A DNA stretch of 64,000 nucleotides from CANMXU01 sp052030545. GTDB taxonomy: Bacteria; Pseudomonadota; Gammaproteobacteria; Enterobacterales; Alteromonadaceae. Of the stretch, positions 34,500 to 44,362 are shown piece after piece. How positions within the stretch are numbered: position 1 is the first letter of the stretch; every line of letters starts with the position of its first letter. The translations under genes and the position numbers were made by a program. Under the pieces are notes generated by a model that did no database searches, was not told where the DNA came from, and was given only the letters and a program-made list of their open reading frames with translations. The stretch covers positions 434,001-498,000 of the forward strand of contig NZ_JBPDIH010000002.1 of the NCBI RefSeq assembly GCF_052030545.1, in the 5' to 3' direction.

Positions 34500-35396
34500 C
34501 TATTTTTCATCTTTATTAAGAATTTTAAAGTGAGCAAGATCGGGGCGAAGAACCCGTGCTTGTCCATAATACTTTTGAATCAATCCCTTACTGCGTAATT
34601 GCGCCAATCCTTTATTTAGCGCCTTGATAACTTTCGCCCCTTCTGGGTGCTTTTTAGACACCATATAATGGCGACTACTATCTATGGCAATAGCAACATT
34701 CGGCACCGGAAATAACTCAACATTACGTTCTCGATTAAATTTTGGCTTGTTCACATCTTTCGCAAACTCTAATAAAGTAAAATCAATACCACGAAACTTA
34801 ATCACTTTTAATAGAGAATTAAAATTAGAGGCTAAATGTAACGACTTAGGCGGTATTGACTCTAAGGTTTTAATGTCTTGCAACCATGCATATTGCGTTG
34901 CCGCAGTCAGGTTTTTCAAATCGTCTAAACTATCAACTTGCATCAACGCTTTATTATCAGCCAATCCATAAATGCCTTTGATAAACTCCCCTTCTTCAAT
35001 TACCGCAGTACTAAGGTAAAGCTCTTCTGGGTACATACCTGTCATTAACCGCTGTTGAGTCATTAAAACTTTGCCTTCTCTCACCATCTCAAGGCCACGT
35101 AAGGTATTGGGCACGATAACAAACTCAAAATCGTCATCAATACCACCAAGCTCCAGCGCCTTTTTGATGATAATTAAAGTTGCTGATCCTTTAGAAACGC
35201 CTAACCGCGAAAATTCGGTAAAGTCTTTAGCGCTTTGCCCTGAGTTTTTTAATATCATTTTATAACGGTCGGCTAAACCTTGATGAACAGCGATACTTAC
35301 CGCCCAGCTCGACGGGGAAAGTAAAATGAGTAAAACTGCAGCAATTAGCGCTGAATATGTTAAACGAAAAGAAAGTGTAGATTGAGTGTTATACAT
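34500..35396 (-). CDS. Periplasmic solute-binding protein (type 3-like)
   Basis: The 298-residue protein has a signal peptide (about 1-32, ending SSWAVS) and a two-lobed binding-protein pattern with FVIVPNTLRGLEMVREGKVLMTQQRLMTGM and a C-terminal ALNKGLAQLRSKGLIQKYYGQAR helix, as in amino-acid-type ABC binding proteins. No permease or ATPase gene is adjacent, so it may be a stand-alone sensor-type protein, as is common in Alteromonadales. Ligand unknown. Confidence 0.75.
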   Translation of the reverse strand: MYNTQSTLSFRLTYSALIAAVLLILLSPSSWAVSIAVHQGLADRYKMILKNSGQSAKDFTEFSRLGVSKGSATLIIIKKALELGGIDDDFEFVIVPNTLRGLEMVREGKVLMTQQRLMTGMYPEELYLSTAVIEEGEFIKGIYGLADNKALMQVDSLDDLKNLTAATQYAWLQDIKTLESIPPKSLHLASNFNSLLKVIKFRGIDFTLLEFAKDVNKPKFNRERNVELFPVPNVAIAIDSSRHYMVSKKHPEGAKVIKALNKGLAQLRSKGLIQKYYGQARVLRPDLAHFKILNKDEK

Positions 35397-35598
35397 TGCT
35401 GTCGATTAGCCAGTTAGTTGAGTTGATATTGGCGAATACACCAATAAACGCCTGTTGTTATCGATTCTTACATTTGTGTACATATCATACCCGAGCTTAG
35501 CTTGAATAAAATAGAAACAATAAAAATTTTTAATAAAGTTGCTCAACGTCACATTAAGACATAAATTAATCGCCAAACATGCCAATTAAAAAAACACC

Positions 35599-36702
35599 AT
35601 GAAAAATAATCTATCAAAGGCGGCCATAGCGCGAATTGCATCGGCACTGGTTAAAGCATTGCCTAGCGTTAATGACGTACTTTTTATTGAACAGGCACTA
35701 ACCAATATCGAGCAGTTAGAATTAAAAGCGCGTGTTCAACATATTATTGGTGTGTTACATATGCACTTGCCCAGTGACTTTGAGCAAGCAGCAGACGTGT
35801 TGATAGCAATGAAGCAACATTGGGATTATGGCGAGCAAGACGACAGTTATAGCGTATTCGCCGCTTGGCCCATTATTGATTATGTAAGCGATTATGGCTT
35901 GGCACACCCAGAAAAAGCCCTAGCAACCTTAAAACAGTTAACCGAGTTATTTTCTGCTGAATTTGCCATTCGTCCGTTTATCGTTAAATACCCCGATTAT
36001 TGTTTAGCGCAATTTACGCTATGGGTGGATGACGAATGTGAACATGTGCGCCGACTGGTTTCAGAAGGCACCCGTCCACGTTTACCGTGGGGACTAAGGT
36101 TAACGCAATTTGTTGACGACCCAACACCTAACCTGCCTTTATTAGCGGCGCTAAATACCGATCCAAGTTTGTATGTTAGGCGCTCTGTCGCTAATCATCT
36201 CAATGATATCGCCAAAGATCACCCCGAGCTTGTGGTGACAACCTGCAAAAGTTGGCAACATGCTTACCCAAATAATCCAGCGTTAACTTGGTTAATAAAA
36301 CATGCCACTCGCACCTTAGTCAAAGCCGGAAATTCCGGCGCTTTATCGTTACTTGGTTTTACTGAAAATCCCAAAATTTCAGTCACTAATCTTACGTTAT
36401 CCGCCAGTGAAATTTGCCAAGGTGATACCATGAGTTTTGACTTTGAACTTACCGCTGATGACAAGGCACAGCAAAGCTTAGTCATTGACTATGCGATGTA
36501 CTTTGTTAAGGCCAATGGCAAACAAAGCGCAAAGGTCTTTAAAATTAAAAACCTGACCCTTAACAATTTTGCCAGCGTGCAAATACAAAAAGCCCATTCA
36601 TTTAAAGCCATTTCAACGCGAAAATATTATCCCGGCATTCACAGCATCGAAATACTCATTAATGGACAGCCCTATGCCAAACAAGACTTTCGCTTAATTT
36701 AA
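35599..36702 (+). CDS. AlkC/AlkD-like DNA alkylation repair (HEAT-repeat) protein
   Basis: The 367-residue protein is helical over about 1-255 with HEAT-like repeats, including IVKYPDYCLAQFTLWVDDECEHVRRLVSEGTRPRLPW and YVRRSVANHLNDIAKDHPELV, which match AlkC/AlkD-type DNA glycosylases. The last 110 residues form an Ig-like strand domain (ISVTNLTLSASEICQGDTMSFDFEL) present in AlkC-like subfamilies. It would remove alkylated bases such as 3-methyladenine. It is a single gene with no adaptive-response partner nearby. Confidence 0.82.
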   Translation: MKNNLSKAAIARIASALVKALPSVNDVLFIEQALTNIEQLELKARVQHIIGVLHMHLPSDFEQAADVLIAMKQHWDYGEQDDSYSVFAAWPIIDYVSDYGLAHPEKALATLKQLTELFSAEFAIRPFIVKYPDYCLAQFTLWVDDECEHVRRLVSEGTRPRLPWGLRLTQFVDDPTPNLPLLAALNTDPSLYVRRSVANHLNDIAKDHPELVVTTCKSWQHAYPNNPALTWLIKHATRTLVKAGNSGALSLLGFTENPKISVTNLTLSASEICQGDTMSFDFELTADDKAQQSLVIDYAMYFVKANGKQSAKVFKIKNLTLNNFASVQIQKAHSFKAISTRKYYPGIHSIEILINGQPYAKQDFRLI

Positions 36703-36798
36703 CAGCTAACTCGCTAAAAAAATTGAAAAACAAACAAAATAACTGTATTTACATACAGCCTTTTTGTATGATGAAATTTTTTTAACAGAGATAATCGG

Positions 36799-38721
36799 TT
36801 GAAACTTTATATTGCTGAAAAACCCAGTTTAGGCAAGGCCATTGCCGCTGCACTACCTAAGCCACATAAAAGTCATAAAGGCTATATAGAGCTGGGTAAT
36901 GGCGATGTGGTGAGCTGGTGTATCGGTCATATTCTTGAGCAGGTCGACCCAGAAGCTTACGATGCCGACTACAAAAAATGGCGTATGGAGCATTTGCCGA
37001 TTATTCCCGAGCAATGGCAATTAAAGCCTAAATACGCGACCCGCAGCCAATTAACCGTTTTAAAAAATCTAGTTAAAAAAGCAGACCTATTAATTCACGC
37101 TGGCGATCCAGACCGCGAAGGTCAATTATTAGTTGATGAAGTGATCAATTACCTGAAAGTCAGTAAAACTAAACAAGATAAAACCCAACGTTTACTGATC
37201 AGCGATTTAAATACCAGTGCCGTTAAACGCGCTTTGGCAAACTTAACATCAAATAAAGACTTTATGCCGCTGTCGATTTCAGCATTAGCACGCTCGCGCG
37301 CTGATTGGTTATACGGCATAAATTTAACACGTGCTTATACCTTGCAAGGACAAAAGTCGGGCTTTAATAGCGTTTTGTCAGTTGGGCGCGTGCAAACACC
37401 ACTGTTAGGCTTAGTGGTGCAGCGAGACGAGGAAATCGCCAACTTTGTCAGCAAACCGTTTTACCAAGTATTGGCTCACCTTAATACCGACAACAAAGAA
37501 ACATTTACTGCAAAATGGCAACCCAGCGATGCTTGCCGCCCTTATATGGACGATGAAGGCCGCGTGCTCGTTAAAGGCTTAGCTGAAAATGTGGTTGCCC
37601 GTATTGGCCAGCAAAGTGCGACCGTAACCGATATAAAAAATGAGCGTAAAAAACAAATGGTGCCGCTACCTTATAATTTGTCAGCACTGCAAATTGATGC
37701 CGCCAAACGTTTTGCTATGAACGCTAAGTTAGTCTTAGATGTTTGTCAGTCTTTATATGAAAAACATAAGCTGATCACCTACCCACGCTCTGATTGTCGA
37801 TACCTGCCCAAAGAGCAGCATCAGCAAGCAAAAGGCATAGTGGCAACCTTATCTAAATCGAGCCAAGCTTATGCCAGTGCGGCTAAAAATGCTGATACAA
37901 AGTTAAAAAGTCGTGCTTGGAATGACAAAAAAGTAACTGCGCATCACGCCATTATTCCAACTGAAAAGTCGGCTGAAAATATCACCCTTAATTCATTCGA
38001 GAAAAACATTTATCAGCTGATAGTTCGTCAGTACCTTGCGCAATTTTACCCAGACTATTTATATGATCACAGCCAAGTCAGCCTAACCATTGCAGGTGGT
38101 CTTTTTAAAGCGAGCGCCAAAACTGAGCAGCAATTAGGCTGGAAGGTTTTGTATCCGTCCACCAGTAAAAACAAAGACGCAAACACACAAGAATTGCAAA
38201 GCTTGCCTAAACTTGAAATCGGTCAGCAATTATTGTGCTCGCATGGCGAGCTAGTTGAAAAACAAACGCAAGCACCTCAAGCGTATACCGATGCAACCTT
38301 GCTTTCAGCCATGACCGGTATTTCTCGCTATGTAAGCGATGCCGAGATTAAAAAAATTCTAAAAGAAACCGACGGTTTGGGCACAGAAGCAACCCGCGCC
38401 GGTATTATTGAATTATTGTTTAAGCGAGAATTTTTGCAGCGAAAAGGCAAAATAATTTCAGCAACAGAAGTGGGCAAAGCGCTGATTAATGCCCTGCCTA
38501 GCATGGCCACTACGCCAGATATGACCGCATTATGGGAAAGTCAGCTCAATGGTATTTGCCATCAAGAAATTAATTACCAGTCGTTTATTTCAGGTGTTGA
38601 ACAACGTATAGGCGAGTTTATTGAACAAGGAAAAAATGTCTCTTTTAGTGGTTTACCCAAAGTGAATAAAAAACAAAAGTTCAGCAAAAAAAGAAAGTTT
38701 GCTAAAAAGAAAACTCGCTAA
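36799..38721 (+). CDS. topB: DNA topoisomerase III
   Basis: The 640-residue type IA topoisomerase opens with the Toprim motif MKLYIAEKPSLGKAIA and HAGDPDREGQLLVDEV (metal acids). It has the active-site tyrosine at Y328 in ITYPRSDCRYLP, the same number as in E. coli TopB, and a basic C-terminal tail (KKQKFSKKRKFAKKKTR). It decatenates and unlinks single-stranded DNA during replication and recombination. Translation starts at TTG 36799; no ATG fits the Toprim start. Confidence 0.97.
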   Translation: MKLYIAEKPSLGKAIAAALPKPHKSHKGYIELGNGDVVSWCIGHILEQVDPEAYDADYKKWRMEHLPIIPEQWQLKPKYATRSQLTVLKNLVKKADLLIHAGDPDREGQLLVDEVINYLKVSKTKQDKTQRLLISDLNTSAVKRALANLTSNKDFMPLSISALARSRADWLYGINLTRAYTLQGQKSGFNSVLSVGRVQTPLLGLVVQRDEEIANFVSKPFYQVLAHLNTDNKETFTAKWQPSDACRPYMDDEGRVLVKGLAENVVARIGQQSATVTDIKNERKKQMVPLPYNLSALQIDAAKRFAMNAKLVLDVCQSLYEKHKLITYPRSDCRYLPKEQHQQAKGIVATLSKSSQAYASAAKNADTKLKSRAWNDKKVTAHHAIIPTEKSAENITLNSFEKNIYQLIVRQYLAQFYPDYLYDHSQVSLTIAGGLFKASAKTEQQLGWKVLYPSTSKNKDANTQELQSLPKLEIGQQLLCSHGELVEKQTQAPQAYTDATLLSAMTGISRYVSDAEIKKILKETDGLGTEATRAGIIELLFKREFLQRKGKIISATEVGKALINALPSMATTPDMTALWESQLNGICHQEINYQSFISGVEQRIGEFIEQGKNVSFSGLPKVNKKQKFSKKRKFAKKKTR

Positions 38722-38774
38722 AAAAGCTCACTAAAAAAGGCTTACCAACAAATGGCAAAGCGCTTCATGCAGGT

Positions 38775-40232
38775 TTATTTAGCTAAGCCGCCCATGCACA
38801 AATACTTCACTTCTAAATAATCATCTAAGCCATATTTAGAACCTTCTCGGCCGTTGCCAGATTGTTTCATCCCGCCAAACGGCGCCGCTGCATTAGAAAT
38901 AATGCCTTCGTTAATACCAACCATGCCATATTCTAGCGCTTCAGCCACACGCCAGATCCGGCCAATATCTCGTGCATAAAAGTAGGCGGCTAAACCATAA
39001 GGGGTATTATTGGCCATAGCAATAACCTCAGCTTCACCGCGAAAGGCAATAATGGGGGCAACTGGGCCAAAAATTTCATTGGTTGCAATCGGCATTTCAG
39101 GGCTAACATTAGCTAAAATAGTCGGTTGATAAAAACTAGATCCTACTGGCTCGACTTTACCGCCAAGTATTACTGTTGCGCCTTCATCTACTGAGCTTTT
39201 GACCAGTTGCTCTACTTTGCTCACCGCTTGTGCTGAGATCATAGGGCCAACATCGGTTGTTTGCTCTAAGCCATTGCCGAGCTTTAATTTAGCCACCGCT
39301 TGGCTAAACTTTTCCGTAAATTGCGCCAGCACGCTTTCATCAACAAAAATACGATTGCTACAAACACAGGTTTGCCCCGCATTTCGATATTTCGAGGCAA
39401 TTGCGCCATCAACGGCAGCGTCGATATCTGCATCGTCAAAAACAATAAAAGGTGCATTGCCACCTAACTCCATCGATACTTTTTTTACCGTACTAGCGCA
39501 TTGACCAATTAAGGTTTTACCGACAGCAGTTGAGCCGGTAAAGGTAAATTTGGCAACGTCTGGATGTTGCGTTAATACTTCGCCAATCGCTTTTGCATCT
39601 TCACCAACAACAACATTAAATACGCCTTCAGGAATACCGGCTCGATGGGCAAGTTCAGCCATAGCTAATGCCGATAAAGGTGTTTGTTCTGACGGCCGAA
39701 CCACAAAAGTACAACCTGCAGCAAGCGCCGCTGCTGCTTTTCGCGCGATCATCGCATTTGGGAAATTCCATGGCGTAATAGCCGCCACCACACCAATGGC
39801 TTGTTTAAGCACAACAATACGTTTATCGGCGCTCGGCGCTGCGATTGTATCACCGTAAACACGCTTGCCTTCTTCGGCAAACCATTCGACAAAAGAGGCG
39901 CCATAAGCGATTTCACCTTTGGCTTCTGCCAGCGGTTTACCTTGCTCAAGCGTTAATATTCTCGCCAAATCATCTTGATGTTCAACCATTAAGTTAAACC
40001 AGTTTCGCAAGATAGTTGCCCGTTGATGTGCCGACATTGCAGACCATGATTGTAACGCTGATTTTGCACTGCGCACTGCCAAGTTAGCTTCAACAATGCC
40101 TGCGTTATCGACCGTAGTAATAATTTTAGAAGTTGCAGGATTAGTAACAGCAAAAGTTGAATGGCTTTTATGCCACTGACCATTAATATACGAATGTGTT
40201 TTAACCAAGTGTTTATCTTTAATGGCCTGCAT
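38775..40232 (-). CDS. gabD: NADP-type succinate-semialdehyde dehydrogenase (GabD-like)
   Basis: The 485-residue aldehyde dehydrogenase has PWNFPNAMIARKAAAALAAG (substrate tunnel), FTGSTAVGK (cofactor), MELGGNAPF (general-base glutamate) and NAGQTCVCSNRIFV (catalytic cysteine). The WFAEEGKRVYGDTI and PFGGMKQSGNGREGSKYGLDDYLEVKYL ends are those of SSADH enzymes. It would oxidise succinate semialdehyde to succinate in GABA or related catabolism. No gabT is next to it, so glutarate-semialdehyde or another aldehyde remains possible. Confidence 0.9.
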   Translation of the reverse strand: MQAIKDKHLVKTHSYINGQWHKSHSTFAVTNPATSKIITTVDNAGIVEANLAVRSAKSALQSWSAMSAHQRATILRNWFNLMVEHQDDLARILTLEQGKPLAEAKGEIAYGASFVEWFAEEGKRVYGDTIAAPSADKRIVVLKQAIGVVAAITPWNFPNAMIARKAAAALAAGCTFVVRPSEQTPLSALAMAELAHRAGIPEGVFNVVVGEDAKAIGEVLTQHPDVAKFTFTGSTAVGKTLIGQCASTVKKVSMELGGNAPFIVFDDADIDAAVDGAIASKYRNAGQTCVCSNRIFVDESVLAQFTEKFSQAVAKLKLGNGLEQTTDVGPMISAQAVSKVEQLVKSSVDEGATVILGGKVEPVGSSFYQPTILANVSPEMPIATNEIFGPVAPIIAFRGEAEVIAMANNTPYGLAAYFYARDIGRIWRVAEALEYGMVGINEGIISNAAAPFGGMKQSGNGREGSKYGLDDYLEVKYLCMGGLAK

Positions 40233-40362
40233 TTTGTTGTCCTAGGGCTAACGCTATTTTTAACGCACAATAAAATTAGCCTTTATGATAAAGGCTAATT
40301 AACAAAGCTCAAGGTAATTACATTTTGGTGGGGTGTAAAATAACAGTAATGCTTATTAACAC

Positions 40363-41166
40363 TTAGTCGGTTTTAGCATAACCAAGGTTGCTATTTTTGC
40401 GCATATAGCGCTGGAATATGGCGTCAAAGCGACCGTCAGCCTTCATTAACTTTATTTGTTGGACAAAGTCATCCCTAGCCTGCTCGGTATTAAAGAAAAA
40501 ACCATTCGGGTTTTCACCAAAAAGCGCAAAACGTTTCACCTTTATCGTCGGGTCGATGCCTTCTTTGGTGATTAACTCATTTAAGTAATATTCAAATATC
40601 TGGTGATCTAATTGAATAACTTCTACTCGACCTTTTAACAACATTTTTACTTGTGACTTTTGATCAAAGGTTTCGCTATAAAATGGGTTATTCTGCGCCA
40701 TATTAAAGTATTCATCACCCAGTTGAGCTTTAGCACCTTGCCATGACAACACGCTATGCGCCGATAACTGAGCAATATTGGTAAAATTAAAGTTATTTTT
40801 TTCTAAGGTGTATGCGTAATTTTTAAACGCGTAAATAACATCTGAAAAGTGCCCTTGAAGTTTAGCAATATTGATGTTTTTTTGATTAATATCGCAGACT
40901 GCGTCAACTTTATTGGTTTGGTAAGATTTAATTCGACGTGCGTAAGGAAAGTAAACTGCTTCTATTTCGTAACCTAAAGGCAGCATCGCTTCATTCATAA
41001 TATCGAGTAAAATGCCATTGTCGGTTTCTTGCATCACCCAAGGGGCGAGTGAGTTACCATAGGCTACCCGCAATTTTTTTGCTTGGACTTGTGGTACAAA
41101 TAGCGACATTAATATTGCTATCAAAAACACCGATAATGAAACGCGATAGCAATATTTAGTTAACAT
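40363..41166 (-). CDS. Periplasmic solute-binding protein
   Basis: The 267-residue protein has a signal peptide (about 1-29, ending VQA) and a type 3 binding-protein pattern: LRVAYGNSLAPWVMQETDNGILLDIMNEAMLPLGYEIE, VDAVCDIN and a C-terminal QQIKLMKADGRFDAIFQRYMRK. Like the protein at 34500 it lacks neighbouring transporter genes. The product probably binds an amino acid or small organic solute. Confidence 0.75.
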   Translation of the reverse strand: MLTKYCYRVSLSVFLIAILMSLFVPQVQAKKLRVAYGNSLAPWVMQETDNGILLDIMNEAMLPLGYEIEAVYFPYARRIKSYQTNKVDAVCDINQKNINIAKLQGHFSDVIYAFKNYAYTLEKNNFNFTNIAQLSAHSVLSWQGAKAQLGDEYFNMAQNNPFYSETFDQKSQVKMLLKGRVEVIQLDHQIFEYYLNELITKEGIDPTIKVKRFALFGENPNGFFFNTEQARDDFVQQIKLMKADGRFDAIFQRYMRKNSNLGYAKTD

Positions 41167-41256
41167 AAACGACTCTTCAATATTTTTATAATTGAAACAA
41201 CTATAAAAATTATAGCAGCAAAGCCGTTATCTGCTTAGTGATATTTACTTTACAAG

Positions 41257-41298
41257 TAGCAGGTAGCAGGTAGCAGCTAGCAGCTAGGCTGCTACCTG
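41257..41298. repeat. Tandem heptamer TAGCAG(G/C) x4 with hairpin
   Basis: TAGCAGG, TAGCAGG, TAGCAGC, TAGCAGC run from 41257 to 41284. CAGGTAGCAGC (41267-41277) also pairs perfectly with GCTGCTACCTG (41288-41298). The element sits between the binding-protein gene and the end of the RND permease gene and may terminate the latter. Confidence 0.6.
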
Positions 41299-41314
41299 TG
41301 TATCAACAAAGGTA

Positions 41315-44300
41315 TTAATAATTAACTTGTGCTTTGAAGCTGATTTTAAAGAAAATACTGTACAGCACTGGCACAGCAATTAGCGTTAAAATCGTCGCAA
41401 ATGCTAATCCCCCCATAATGGTTACTGACATATCAGCGAAAAATGGGTCAAACAACAGCGGCATAACACCTAAAATCGTGGTGATTGCCGCCAACGACAC
41501 CGGCCTTAAACGACTTGCACTCGCTTCAATTAGCCCTTGTAAAGGCGGTTTACCTTCTTCAATTTGCAAGTCTATTTCTTCCAGTAAAACAATGGCATTT
41601 TTTATCAACATGCCAAACAAACTTAAAAAGCCTAACAGCGACATAAAGCCAAATGGCATATCGGCAGCGAGTAGCCCGGCAACAACACCAACTACCGCCA
41701 TAGGCACAACTAACCAAATAATTAGTGGCTGACGTACTCGGCCAAACAGTAAAACACTAATTAAGAACATCACCAAAAAGCCCAGCGGTAAACCTGCACC
41801 TAACGCCTCTTGCGCATCGTTAGCAGATTCAAATTCGCCGCCAAAGGTTAACTGATAACCAATGGGCAATGGAATATCTTCAATCTTAGCCCTTACCCGA
41901 TTAAATGCCGCGCCAGCGGTTTCATTAAAGCCTGGCTCTGCCGAAATGGTAATAGTGCGCACCCGATCACGGCGCTGAATTAATACTTCTTCACTGTCGT
42001 AATCCATATGGCTAGAGATTTGTTGAAATGGAATATATCGGCGCTGACTGCTACTCCATACCATACTGTTGTTAACATCGGTTAAGGTCGGCTCGTTCTG
42101 CAATCGGTTTTTTGCAATGATCGGGTATAAGTAGTCGCCATACTGCAATTGCCCAATTGGCAAGCCACTACTGGCAAACTGCACGGCTTGTGAAAAGTCT
42201 TGTCGAGAAACCCCGGCAAGTCCTGCGGTAATTTCATCGTAATGCGGCGTCACAATAAAGCCTTTTTCACGCCAGTTATCTCGCACGTCACGAATGGTGC
42301 TGTCATCAAGGTAAATGCTTTTAACCTGCTCAGCCAAGCCCCTTAATACGACAGGATCCGGTCCTGAAAAACGCGTTTGTAATTTTGCGCCATTCGAGGG
42401 ACCAAACTGCATGATTTGCACAAAAAATTTGCCGTCGTGATCAACATTCGCCAGTTGTTGCTCTAAGCGTTTCGAGACCTGCAAAATTTCGTTAGCATCT
42501 GAGACGCGGATCATAAATAAGCCATAACTTTCGTTCGGCATTTCAGGTCCGTACAATAGCGTAAAGCGCTCAGCGCCACGACCAACAAAACTTGCCACCG
42601 ACTCGACACTGTCATCAGCTAAAATAAGCGCTTCACCAGTTTGCATATTGGTAGCAGTGGTACGGATATCTCTATCTTGTGGTCCCCAATAATTGATAAA
42701 AAATACCGGAGCGTTTGATGGCGGGAAAAAACCTTGTTTGATCATGCCAAAACTTGCGTAAGCGGTGATCGTTATTGCTACTAGCGCAAATACACTTAAC
42801 CACCTAAACCTAAGCGCTTTTTTAAGTAAAGCGACATAAGCCAAATACATAAACGAAGGTTTTTCTTGATGCTGCTCTTGACCCACTTTATAAAAATATT
42901 TACCCAAAAGTGGCGTTAAGGTAACTGCAAATACCCAACTTAACATCAGAGAGATTAAGACTACCGCAAATAATGAAAACAGAAATTCGCCGGTCGCATC
43001 GTCAGATAAGCCGATCCCCGAAAATGCGGCAATACCAATAATGGTGGCGCCAAGTAGAGGCCATTGTGTACGTTTAACAATAAAACTTGCCGCATCAATT
43101 GCCGACTTTCCGCCGGCCATACGCAGCATAATGCCTTCAGCGACCACAATTGCATTGTCAACGAGCATGCCCATCGCAATTACCATAGCGCCTAAGGAAA
43201 TGCGTTGCAGCCTAAGCTCAGCTAACCACATCAATAATACGGTACCTAATACCGTTACCAACAAGGTTGTGCCAACCACTATGCCTGAGCGCCACCCCAT
43301 AAACACACATAACGCGATTGTGACTACTGCGATTGACACTTCTAGGTTCACAATAAAACCGTCAACCGCTTTATCAACAATACTGGCTTGATCGTATAAC
43401 GATTCAACTTCAATACCCGCAGGTAAAGTGGTTAATAATTCCGCAAGTTTTTGTTCAACCTGTTGGCCGACTTTAACAATATTCACGTCGAACTTAGCTG
43501 ATACGGCAAAGGTAATCGCCTGTTCACCGTTATAACGCATAATGCTGTCGGGAATTTCAACTGGCTCCATGGTAATTTCAGCAATATCTTTTAGCTTTAT
43601 CGAGGCATTATTGCCCGGCAAAACAATCGATAAGTTGCCCACTTCATTAATGCTGTTGTTTGAGTCTGCCAGTGAAAGCCTTATTTGTTTGCCTTGCGCT
43701 AATAATCGTCCGCCAGTAAAAGGGCGTAAATTATTATTTAGCACCTGAGTAATATCAGGAAAAGATAAGCCTAAGCCCGCAATTTGAAAGGTATCAAAGC
43801 GGGCGATAATTTGTTCTTCTAAAATGCCATTAACATCAACTTTTGCGACACCGTCGATGGTTAATAATTCACGGCGGATAATGCGAGAAAATTCACGAAT
43901 TTGTTGTTGAGAAAACTCTGGCGCGGTTAGCGCATAATACAAGCCATAAACATCACCAAAGTCATCGATCACCACAGGAGCACTTGAACCAAGTGGTAAT
44001 GAAGGGGTTAAGTCACGCAGTCGTTTTCTTAACTCATCCCAAATTTGCGGTAACTCTTCGGTATTGTAATGCGATAGAACTTCGACTCTAATTTGCGAAA
44101 CACCCGGCTTACTGGTTGATTTCAACAAGTACAACTGCGGCATTTTCTGTAATGCAATTTCAATATTTTCAGTTAATTCTTTTTCAACTTTTTCAGCGCT
44201 CGCTCCGGGGTAATAAGTGATAACTTGCACTTCTTTAATAGTAAAAGCAGGGTCTTCTAAGCGCCCTATTTTTTCTAAAGCAACCAAGCCACCAACAATG

Positions 44301-44362
44301 CAAACAATCGCCAATAACCAAATATTAACCGAGCGAGTTAATGAATAACGTGCAATATCCAT
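41315..44362 (-). CDS. RND efflux permease
   Basis: The 1015-residue inner-membrane proton antiporter of the AcrB superfamily has a signal-like first helix and the RND repeats: MGMLVDNAIVVAEGIMLR (TM4, the proton-relay aspartate), and LLGFLSLFGMLIKNAIVLLEEIDL in the second half. Two large periplasmic loops separate TM1/2 and TM7/8. Its start overlaps the stop of the adaptor gene by one base (TAATG), so the two are translated together. The tripartite pump would need an outer-membrane TolC from elsewhere. Drug or metabolite specificity is unknown. Confidence 0.93.
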   Translation of the reverse strand: MDIARYSLTRSVNIWLLAIVCIVGGLVALEKIGRLEDPAFTIKEVQVITYYPGASAEKVEKELTENIEIALQKMPQLYLLKSTSKPGVSQIRVEVLSHYNTEELPQIWDELRKRLRDLTPSLPLGSSAPVVIDDFGDVYGLYYALTAPEFSQQQIREFSRIIRRELLTIDGVAKVDVNGILEEQIIARFDTFQIAGLGLSFPDITQVLNNNLRPFTGGRLLAQGKQIRLSLADSNNSINEVGNLSIVLPGNNASIKLKDIAEITMEPVEIPDSIMRYNGEQAITFAVSAKFDVNIVKVGQQVEQKLAELLTTLPAGIEVESLYDQASIVDKAVDGFIVNLEVSIAVVTIALCVFMGWRSGIVVGTTLLVTVLGTVLLMWLAELRLQRISLGAMVIAMGMLVDNAIVVAEGIMLRMAGGKSAIDAASFIVKRTQWPLLGATIIGIAAFSGIGLSDDATGEFLFSLFAVVLISLMLSWVFAVTLTPLLGKYFYKVGQEQHQEKPSFMYLAYVALLKKALRFRWLSVFALVAITITAYASFGMIKQGFFPPSNAPVFFINYWGPQDRDIRTTATNMQTGEALILADDSVESVASFVGRGAERFTLLYGPEMPNESYGLFMIRVSDANEILQVSKRLEQQLANVDHDGKFFVQIMQFGPSNGAKLQTRFSGPDPVVLRGLAEQVKSIYLDDSTIRDVRDNWREKGFIVTPHYDEITAGLAGVSRQDFSQAVQFASSGLPIGQLQYGDYLYPIIAKNRLQNEPTLTDVNNSMVWSSSQRRYIPFQQISSHMDYDSEEVLIQRRDRVRTITISAEPGFNETAGAAFNRVRAKIEDIPLPIGYQLTFGGEFESANDAQEALGAGLPLGFLVMFLISVLLFGRVRQPLIIWLVVPMAVVGVVAGLLAADMPFGFMSLLGFLSLFGMLIKNAIVLLEEIDLQIEEGKPPLQGLIEASASRLRPVSLAAITTILGVMPLLFDPFFADMSVTIMGGLAFATILTLIAVPVLYSIFFKISFKAQVNY

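Noticed and set aside
39199..39858. Long plus-strand frames within gabD
   Set aside because: They are opposite-strand shadows of a well-conserved dehydrogenase gene.
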